Under the pieces are notes generated by a model. It had not been told where the DNA came from and ran no database searches. It was given only the letters and a program-made list of their open reading frames with translations. The translations under genes were made by a program, and so were the position numbers. Shown here piece by piece: positions 1-5,414 of a stretch of 10,279 bases of DNA. The stretch covers positions 1 to 10,279 of the forward strand of contig CAYOFK010000117.1 in NCBI GenBank assembly GCA_964403185.1. The letters are read 5' to 3'. Source of the DNA: CAYOFK01 sp964403185 (GTDB lineage: Bacteria > Bacteroidota > Bacteroidia > Bacteroidales > VadinHA17). The number at the start of each line of letters is the position of its first letter. Position 1 is the first letter of the stretch.

Positions 1-343
1 CTTTCCTTTGAACAAAACAAAGCGTAATTCACCTGACGCAAATTTGACCTGCCCTATTTATTTTTACCCCGCTGGGGTATGTTGCAGCGTTTATTTAAGG
101 TACTGATGAAAGTATAGAAATTTGTTTCATCATAGGATACACTCGAAAGATCAATATGGTTTGATGTCAGAGCGTTATTTAATATCTCCATCCATACAGG
201 TATTATCTTTTCTTCCGGGATCAGGTTCATATGGTCCCCAGGTACTTTTGCCACTGCCTGCGTGATTTACCGTCTTTCCAGACTCTTTGCTCGGCATAGT
301 AATAAGTATTCCCACTTATTTTCTTGTGCATAAGATAGGCCAT
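1..343 (-). pseudogene. Decayed IS transposase (IS1634-like, DDE type), deleted internally, nonsense-mutated, cut by window edge
   Basis: Start chosen at the ATG at 343, giving MAYLMHKKISGNTYYYAEQ, then RRQWQKYLGT. This matches my recollection of the N-terminus of IS1634-like transposases. That frame stops at 227-229. The next frame (about 239 down to 57) continues with DHMNLIPEEKI and then DLSSVSYDETNFYTFIST, which resembles the region around the first catalytic Asp of this family, followed by RCNIPQRGKNK. About 100 residues normally lie between YLGT and WDHM, so an internal deletion at about 231-240 is inferred. The second frame meets TAG at 54-56, yet recognisable transposase sequence follows it (GRSNLRQVNYALFCSKE) to base 1, so that TAG probably replaces a CAG (Gln). 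With two independent lesions the gene is dead. The exact IS family and the catalytic residues beyond the edge cannot be seen. Confidence 0.85.
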
Positions 344-502
344 GATAGAATCGTGATTATTTAGGGAGCGTGTTAATAAAATAAAGAACGCAAACCCAAT
401 AAAATAAAGGGCAAATACTAACATGTTATTAACATTAATTTAGGGGGCAGGAAATTGTTTGCGTAACCAGCTGTTTGTTAGTTGGTTATCTGTATGAGGT
501 AA
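344..502. other. Non-coding stretch between transposase and RHS remnants, with short repeats and a weak hairpin
   Basis: No gene is supported here. It probably holds the former upstream end of the IS plus unrelated DNA. Visible structure: a near-perfect palindrome ATGTTA-T-TAACAT at 423-435, and a 10-bp stem with a 7-nt loop at 463-472/480-489, including two G-T pairs on the plus strand and not followed by a T-run. I could not identify a clean IS terminal inverted repeat, because the other end of the element lies outside the window. Confidence 0.5.
359..448. repeat. Short direct repeats upstream of the transposase remnant
   Basis: AATAAAATAAAG occurs exactly at 375-386 and 398-409. ATTTAGGGAGC at 359-369 recurs as ATTTAGGGGGC at 438-448 (10 of 11 identical, 79 bp apart). 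They lie just upstream of the transposase start, where an IS end would be expected. They could be end-proximal sites or duplication scars, or for the A/T-rich 12-mer simply low complexity. Confidence 0.5.
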
Positions 503-625
503 TTATAACTCGTAAAGTCGGGCTAGCTCTGAATCGTACATCCTTGCCCCGTAATCATACCAATCCAATCCCAGATCATCCTGGAGTTCTTTTCCGTTAT
601 ACAGGTACTTATTCTCACGTGGTCC
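503..625 (-). pseudogene. Orphan fragment of an RHS-repeat-associated core domain
   Basis: Reading the minus strand from about 613, the frame gives NKYLYNGKEL, QDDLGLDWYDYGARMYD, then SELARLYEL and a TAA at 503-505. The NGKE.QDELGLDWYDYGAR.YDP..GR pattern is the hallmark of the RHS-associated core (TIGR03696-type) of RHS/YD-repeat proteins. Those are very large secreted or surface proteins with a polymorphic toxin or adhesin tip. Homology runs only to about base 520: the expected W/F..DP and the variable tip are missing, as is the whole repeat region upstream. The same frame upstream overlaps the last codons of the Na/phosphate transporter gene and soon meets a TAG, so no start exists. It is a relic about 36 codons long, left by deletion or recombination. 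It lies beside the dead transposase, which suggests the locus once held an RHS gene or a displaced RHS cassette. Confidence 0.8.
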
Positions 626-2723
626 ATTCCAGCAGGACCCGGGCTATATTTGTTGCATGGCTGGTGATCATCTTAAAGCCTGTTAACAACTCCAGGTGGG
701 TTTCACTGCTTTCGACCGATTGTTTAATTTCATTCTTTATCCTTTCAAAATGATGTCGTTCCAATTCAATGGCCATTCGCCGGTATTTCTTATTTTTTGC
801 TTTCATTTCCCTGGCTTTTTCAAGATTCACATCGCTAAATACCTTTAAAGCCCTGCTGAGTTGTTTTTGCGTGCTGACCTGGTAACTCACGAGGTCTTTT
901 TTACCATCAACCGTAAAAGTTCCGGTACTCGAAATCCATTTCCCGGCTCTGCGAATGAGGTTCCTGGATATAATATCTGCAATGTGTTCCAGCTCTTTAA
1001 CCGTGTACATGATCTGGAATGTCTCATTTATTCTTTTATCGCTGATCTCATTCCTGGTCAGTTTTCTAAGATATGCATTCACTTCATCTCTCAAAAATTT
1101 CACCAGTTTTTCTTTCTCACGGATGATTTCCAGAACACTCCGGTCTTTAGTTAGGAAGGGAAGTATGATGTCATTAAGCATGTCCTGCACCTGATGGCCG
1201 ATCCTGATCACCTCCTGCTTTGCAACAGATAAGGCCAGTGAGGGTGTGGACAATAGATTTTCATCAAGAAACTGCACCCGGAGTTCGGTCTTTTTTTCCT
1301 TTTTGTCAGGTAACAGGAATTGTATAAATTTCACAAAGAAGCCTGTAAACGGAAGGGCCAATATGGTAAGGCCAACGTTAAATAATGTATGAGCATTGGC
1401 GATCTGGCGGGGCACCACCTCTGCCATATAATCCATTTGTGTCAGGCTGGCATCCCCTTTTGGGGAAATAAACTGAATAAATTCTGCAAATTTCGGAATC
1501 CACCATACGAATACCAATATCCCGAAAATTTTAAAAATTGCATTAGCCAGGGCAACGCGTTTTGCATCGGGTTTCGCCTCTAAACTGGCAAGGATGGCCG
1601 TTACAGCGGTACCCAAATTTGCTCCCAGTAAAAGCGCTATGGCTGCTTCGAGACTGATCAGTCCCTGGGTTGAAATGATAATGATGATCCCAATAAATGC
1701 ACTGCTGCTCTGGAAAAGGGCAGTGAGTAAAGCTCCCAGCAGAATGCCAAACCATGGATTCTCAAGGTGAAGGATGGCATTAATAAAAGGCTCAAAAGAT
1801 TTCAGGGGTTCCATGGATTCAGACATTAAATGGATCCCATAGAAAAGGATCCCGAATCCCAGGATGCTATTTCCAACCTGCTTTATTTTTGGATCATGAA
1901 AGATCAGTTGCGTTGCAAAACCTGCTGCAACGAACCAAAGAGCATAATCGGTGAGTTTAAATGCGATAATTTGCGCTGTAATGGTGGTGCCGATATCAGC
2001 CCCAAGGATGATCCCCAGGGATTGTGCAAAGGTCATCAGTCCCGATTGTACAAATCCCACCAACATAACCGTTGTGGCGCTGCTGCTTTGAATGACCATA
2101 GTCACAAGGGCCCCAATACCAACGGCAATAAAACGGTTTTTTGTAATGTTTGTGAGTATGGTGCGCATTTTTTCGCCAGCGGCCTTTTTCAGGCTTTCGC
2201 TCATCATGATCATTCCCAGCAGAAACAAACTCAAACCGCCCAGCAATCCGGCAATCATTAAGATGAGCCATTTGGTATCCCGGGTGTGTAGTTCATACAC
2301 CAGGAAATTTGATCCCGGAATGGTTGCCGTTGCCAATATAAAATAGTTTCCCGGATCTGATCCGATGGCAAAGTAGGTAGCTGCAATACCTGATGAATTT
2401 GTATATACCAGGGGTTGCAGGATCTGAAAGTTGGTGGAATCTCCGGGATGCGAGATCAGTGTAAACCTGACAGCGATGTCCGGAACTCCTTTCTGGTCCT
2501 GATCCTGAACAAGAACCCTTAAAGGTTTTGTCCCCAACTGATCGGCTTTCAGATATTGCTGGTCGCCGGAATAATTAAAAACCGATTGGGAAGTTGGTTT
2601 GGAAATGGTTGGGACCTGCACTGAATCCACCGACCCAAAGGACGGCAGAGGCAACCCTATAAACACTGCACAGAGGCAAACCCAAATAGTATGTCTTAAT
2701 CGGCGTTTCAAACAGAAGTGCAT
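615..2723 (-). CDS. Na/phosphate cotransporter family protein with N-terminal Ig-like domain and C-terminal PhoU-like domain
   Basis: 702 residues from ATG at 2721-2723. Order of parts: signal peptide or hydrophobic segment (about 8-30, ending near PSFG). Then an extracytoplasmic Ig-like region (about 66-135; LRVLVQDQDQKGVPDIAVRF, then TNSSGIAATYF and GNYFILATA), which resembles the invasin/Big-1 fold. Then a multi-spanning membrane part (about 152-470) with the paired inverted repeats of the NptA/SLC34-like family: QSSSATT at 212-218 with GADIGTT at 241-247, and QSSSAF at 338-343 with GANLGTA at 367-373. Last, a charged helical PhoU-like tail (about 495-700). The family couples Na+ to phosphate uptake across the inner membrane; substrate and direction here are inferred. 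All hallmark motifs are present. The Ig domain is an extra on this family. A weak -7-like TAATTTCG lies at 2734-2741, very close to the start. The stop overlaps the RHS relic. Confidence 0.9.
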   Translation of the reverse strand: MHFCLKRRLRHTIWVCLCAVFIGLPLPSFGSVDSVQVPTISKPTSQSVFNYSGDQQYLKADQLGTKPLRVLVQDQDQKGVPDIAVRFTLISHPGDSTNFQILQPLVYTNSSGIAATYFAIGSDPGNYFILATATIPGSNFLVYELHTRDTKWLILMIAGLLGGLSLFLLGMIMMSESLKKAAGEKMRTILTNITKNRFIAVGIGALVTMVIQSSSATTVMLVGFVQSGLMTFAQSLGIILGADIGTTITAQIIAFKLTDYALWFVAAGFATQLIFHDPKIKQVGNSILGFGILFYGIHLMSESMEPLKSFEPFINAILHLENPWFGILLGALLTALFQSSSAFIGIIIIISTQGLISLEAAIALLLGANLGTAVTAILASLEAKPDAKRVALANAIFKIFGILVFVWWIPKFAEFIQFISPKGDASLTQMDYMAEVVPRQIANAHTLFNVGLTILALPFTGFFVKFIQFLLPDKKEKKTELRVQFLDENLLSTPSLALSVAKQEVIRIGHQVQDMLNDIILPFLTKDRSVLEIIREKEKLVKFLRDEVNAYLRKLTRNEISDKRINETFQIMYTVKELEHIADIISRNLIRRAGKWISSTGTFTVDGKKDLVSYQVSTQKQLSRALKVFSDVNLEKAREMKAKNKKYRRMAIELERHHFERIKNEIKQSVESSETHLELLTGFKMITSHATNIARVLLEWTT

Positions 2724-2787
2724 AGGTTCACAACGAAATTACAAAATAGTTCTCATTAGTGTAGCCGAACCGTCATACCTTTTGTTT

Positions 2788-2819
2788 AAAACACTCTCAT
2801 CCGGACCGGCCGGGGAGTG
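2788..2819 (-). terminator. Probable intrinsic terminator after the TonB-dependent receptor gene
   Basis: On the minus strand, directly after the receptor stop codon (TAA at 2821-2823), CACTC (2819-2815) pairs with GAGTG (2796-2792). An inner CCGG/CCGG stem gives a G/C-rich core, and TTTT (2791-2788) follows the stem immediately. The outer stem is only 5 bp and the inner part is bulged, so strength is uncertain. Its position suggests that the downstream transporter gene is transcribed separately. Confidence 0.6.
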
Positions 2820-2820
2820 G

Positions 2821-5247
2821 TTATATAGAGACTCTGAGTGCCAGGAAAATATTTCTGCCTGAGGCTACAATTCCTGAAGAATAGGGGCGGTAACGGTGGT
2901 TGAGAATATTTTCAACACCGGTAGAGATCATAAGTATATCGGATGGGTGAATTGAAAGTTTCAGATTGAAAGTAAACCAGGACGGTGCATAGGGAAGTCC
3001 ATTTCCATCTGTGGCATACATGTGGGTCTTGGATTGTTCCTCCGGGGCGAGATTGGCATTAGAAATGGCGCCATTGTAAGTCAGGTAGAAATCTCCCTTG
3101 ATAATAGGGTTTTCATAAACAAAATGCAAACCCCCGTAAAAGGGGGGGATATGCCGCAGGGGATTTTTGTCGATATCCTCTCCCTTCATGATGGTAAAAT
3201 CAGTGCTTACATAAAATCCCGATGTCACCACTGCTTTTAGATTAATATTTACACCATATAATGTAGCTTCACTGGCATTTACAAGAGCAGTTACCTGGCT
3301 CATTTCACCGTCATAATCAATGGAATCATTACCCTCAAATTGAAAAGGCCGTCTCACCATGGCGTTTTTCATAAGGGTATAAAATCCGGTAAGCTCAAAA
3401 TAAAGGGCATCGTTAACATTCTGCAGCCAGCCAAGATCCACGTTATACGTGTATTCCGGTTTCAGGTTCTGGTTTGGGACCATGACCCTGCCGGGTTCTG
3501 AATCAAAAATTTTTGCAGCATCATCCAGGTTGGGAGCCCTGAAGCCTGAGGCAAAATTTATTTTAAGCTGAGATCCGGAGAAGGGGGTATAACTGATCCC
3601 CATAGAGCCGTTTAATGCCCCGTTTCTGATGGAGAAAACGGAATAGGGGAAACTATAAAATGAAGAGTCTTGTATTGAAGAACTCAAGCCGACATAGTTG
3701 TACCGAAGACCAGTGTTTAAAACCACATTGTCTTTAATCTGGTACTTAAGTGAACCATATAATGCCAGTGCATAATAGTGGTTATACCCGTTAGGGTACC
3801 GTGTGGCCGCAGGAGTGGTTTGGGAGCTTAGAATGTCTTCCCTGACCGCTTTGGATCTCACGTTGTTATAAACCAGTTCAGTGCCATAGTAAACCGTAAG
3901 GGATGGCAGGATGTTTTTGTGCAGATCCACATTCATTGACAGAACATCTGCATTTTCAGTACGATGTCTTAGACCCGTTTCATGGATTTTCCTGTCGTGA
4001 CGGCTCTCGGTAAAGTTCTGGTAGGCGGCCACAATTTTTATATGATCTGCCAGCAACCACTCCGGCTTTGCATCTATCAGAAAATTATGCATCATCCATT
4101 GCTGCGGACCGTAATACCATTGTGCATACCGCAATTCATCATTGTCATATTGAATAAGCCGGTCATATCTTGGTATGTCCGATGTGGTTGAAAAGTGAAA
4201 TGCATAAACCATATTTAACTTTCCGGAGGGTTTAAACCGGATCTTTTGTAAAAAGTTGATTTGAGAATAGCCTGAAAATTTCTGAAGATTTGGATCCCGG
4301 TTAACAAAAACAGAATCCCTGTTTTGATACCGGCCTGCATATTCAAGTCTTTGATAAGATGGATTTCCAACATTTCCCATAGAAAGATCCGCAAAATCAC
4401 TGTAAGTAAGACTGGTCAGAAACCCCCATTTTTTCAAACCTATATTAAAGTCCACATGTCCGGTTTTTTCATTGTTTGCCGATGCATATCTGGTTAATAC
4501 ATTTCCTGTAACCATCACTTTGTGGCCTGAGGACAGATTAGGATTCAAAGTATAGAAACTAATAACCCCGCCCAGAGCATCACTGCCATAAACTACGGAA
4601 CCGGGACCATAGATCACTTCAGATTCCTGCAGGGTATTTGGGTCCAGTGAAATGACGTTTTGCAGGTTGCCGCTACGGTAAATGGCATTATTCATTCGCA
4701 CTCCGTCAACAACCAGCAGGATGGAATTGGCCGCAAATCCTCTGATCATGGGGCTGCCTCCTCCAAGTTGACTTTTCTGGAGAAATACAGCATTTGATGT
4801 GGCCAGGAGATCTGCAGTGGTCTGGGGGTTATGAAAACGGACCTCTTCGTAGCTGATGGACTTTATTTTATTGGGCACTTCTTTTTTATCATGCTCCCAT
4901 TTGTTTACGGCGATCACAAATTCATCCAACATGCGTATTTCTTTTTCAAGTCCTATTGAATAACCCGACTGTTTAAGATCAGATTTAAGCATTACAATCC
5001 GCTTGAAAGAAGGGTGTTGAAAAAATATGCTGTCTGTCTCTGAGAAAATCCCGAGATCGGCATTCCCGTTTTGGTCTGATATTACGGATTTCTCCCGTTT
5101 TTTATTAAAAAGTGCTACATCTGATACAGGCAGTCCGGTTGCATGGTCAACGATCTTAATATTTTGAGCGAATACAAGATTTCCGGTAAGCAGAAAAAAG
5201 ATGAGAAGAGACCTGTATAAAAGAAGTGAGAAATTCAAATCGTTCAA
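2821..5247 (-). CDS. TonB-dependent outer-membrane receptor with carboxypeptidase-regulatory-like N-terminal domain
   Basis: 808 residues. The start is TTG at 5245-5247: no in-frame ATG or GTG lies between it and the upstream stop, the first Met codon is residue 86, and a good signal peptide (LLLYRSLLIFFLLTGNLVFAQ, cleavage after about residue 28) begins here. A second TTG at residue 4 is possible. Parts: carboxypeptidase-regulatory-like domain (about 29-100); plug (about 125-232) with MIRGFAANSILLVVDGVRMN and YGPGSVVYGSDALGGVISFY; then a 22-strand-type barrel ending GVENILNHRYRPYSSGI and ALRVSI. It would import a ligand through the outer membrane using TonB-ExbBD energy. The plug and barrel resemble haem/siderophore-type receptors. 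FRAP is at 569-572 and an NPNL-like NQNL at 592-595, but there is no His between them, so haem uptake is not supported and the substrate is unknown. Length is normal and the gene looks intact. Confidence 0.9.
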   Translation of the reverse strand: MNDLNFSLLLYRSLLIFFLLTGNLVFAQNIKIVDHATGLPVSDVALFNKKREKSVISDQNGNADLGIFSETDSIFFQHPSFKRIVMLKSDLKQSGYSIGLEKEIRMLDEFVIAVNKWEHDKKEVPNKIKSISYEEVRFHNPQTTADLLATSNAVFLQKSQLGGGSPMIRGFAANSILLVVDGVRMNNAIYRSGNLQNVISLDPNTLQESEVIYGPGSVVYGSDALGGVISFYTLNPNLSSGHKVMVTGNVLTRYASANNEKTGHVDFNIGLKKWGFLTSLTYSDFADLSMGNVGNPSYQRLEYAGRYQNRDSVFVNRDPNLQKFSGYSQINFLQKIRFKPSGKLNMVYAFHFSTTSDIPRYDRLIQYDNDELRYAQWYYGPQQWMMHNFLIDAKPEWLLADHIKIVAAYQNFTESRHDRKIHETGLRHRTENADVLSMNVDLHKNILPSLTVYYGTELVYNNVRSKAVREDILSSQTTPAATRYPNGYNHYYALALYGSLKYQIKDNVVLNTGLRYNYVGLSSSIQDSSFYSFPYSVFSIRNGALNGSMGISYTPFSGSQLKINFASGFRAPNLDDAAKIFDSEPGRVMVPNQNLKPEYTYNVDLGWLQNVNDALYFELTGFYTLMKNAMVRRPFQFEGNDSIDYDGEMSQVTALVNASEATLYGVNINLKAVVTSGFYVSTDFTIMKGEDIDKNPLRHIPPFYGGLHFVYENPIIKGDFYLTYNGAISNANLAPEEQSKTHMYATDGNGLPYAPSWFTFNLKLSIHPSDILMISTGVENILNHRYRPYSSGIVASGRNIFLALRVSI

Positions 5248-5304
5248 TATTAGAAGGTATCTTACAGCAAAAATTGTTCCAGCTTTAGAGTCTTTCTTCC
5301 GCGG

Positions 5305-5410
5305 AATTCAGGAACGGATACCGATCATCCGCCAACCTGCTGTTTTTAGGTGTTTGATACAATTTTTGTAAAATATTTTTTACTTTTGAATTTACGCTAA
5401 ATTCAGGAAC
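5305..5410 (+). repeat. 11-bp direct repeat AATTCAGGAAC flanking the divergent promoter
   Basis: Exact copies lie at 5305-5315 and 5400-5410, 95 bp apart within a 167-bp gap. The second copy contains the AGGAA (5405-5409) that sits 5 nt before the ATG at 5415 and may act as the ribosome-binding site. The two copies could be regulator sites or chance. Confidence 0.5.
5381..5388 (+). promoter_or_regulatory. Bacteroidota -7 promoter element TACTTTTG
   Basis: TACTTTTG matches the Bacteroidota primary-sigma -7 consensus TAnnTTTG exactly and lies 26 bp before the ATG at 5415, so transcription would start at about 5393-5396. A TTTG at 5353-5356 is a possible -33 element, but its 24-bp spacing is a little long. 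It would drive the 5415-8177 gene and the following lipoprotein gene. Confidence 0.6.
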
Positions 5411-5414
5411 TCAT

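Larger units (their letters stand above)
5248..5414. other. Divergent intergenic region between the receptor gene and the propeller-protein gene
   Basis: 167 bp with no ORF. It holds the plus-strand promoter described separately, a perfect 10-bp palindrome TTCCGCGGAA at 5297-5306, a short inverted repeat CGGAT/ATCCG (5315-5319 and 5327-5331), and the 11-bp direct repeat. I could not find a convincing TAnnTTTG element for the receptor on the minus strand; AATTTTTG around 5270-5280 is the nearest and has one mismatch. Confidence 0.6.

Noticed and set aside
463..489. Hairpin downstream of the transporter gene as a terminator or small RNA.
   Set aside because: No T-run on either strand. On the minus strand its G-T pairs become mismatches, and it lies more than 125 nt beyond the transporter stop behind the RHS relic.
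621..639. GGTCC/GGACC inverted repeat at the end of the transporter gene.
   Set aside because: Only 5 bp, inside codons, with no T-run after it; probably chance.
475..753. Plus-strand open frame of 92 codons covering the RHS relic and the transporter 3' end.
   Set aside because: The minus strand explains both parts with recognisable protein families; this frame shows no family features.
1830..2261. Plus-strand open frame of 143 codons opposite the transporter gene.
   Set aside because: It is the complement of conserved membrane-domain codons, has a Cys/His-rich random look, no promoter or ribosome-binding site, and no recognisable family.
2734..2741. TAATTTCG as a promoter for the transporter gene.
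   Set aside because: It has one mismatch to TAnnTTTG, no -33 partner, and would place the transcription start only a few bases before the ATG; too weak to list as a feature.
3131..3148. C5-GTAAAA-G7 hairpin and G7 tract inside the receptor gene, with another G7 at 6394-6400, as possible phase-variation or slippage sites.
   Set aside because: Seven G's is short for phase variation, the codons fit conserved Pro-Pro-Phe-Tyr-Gly-Gly and Arg-Gly-Gly residues, and about one such tract is expected by chance in a window of this size.
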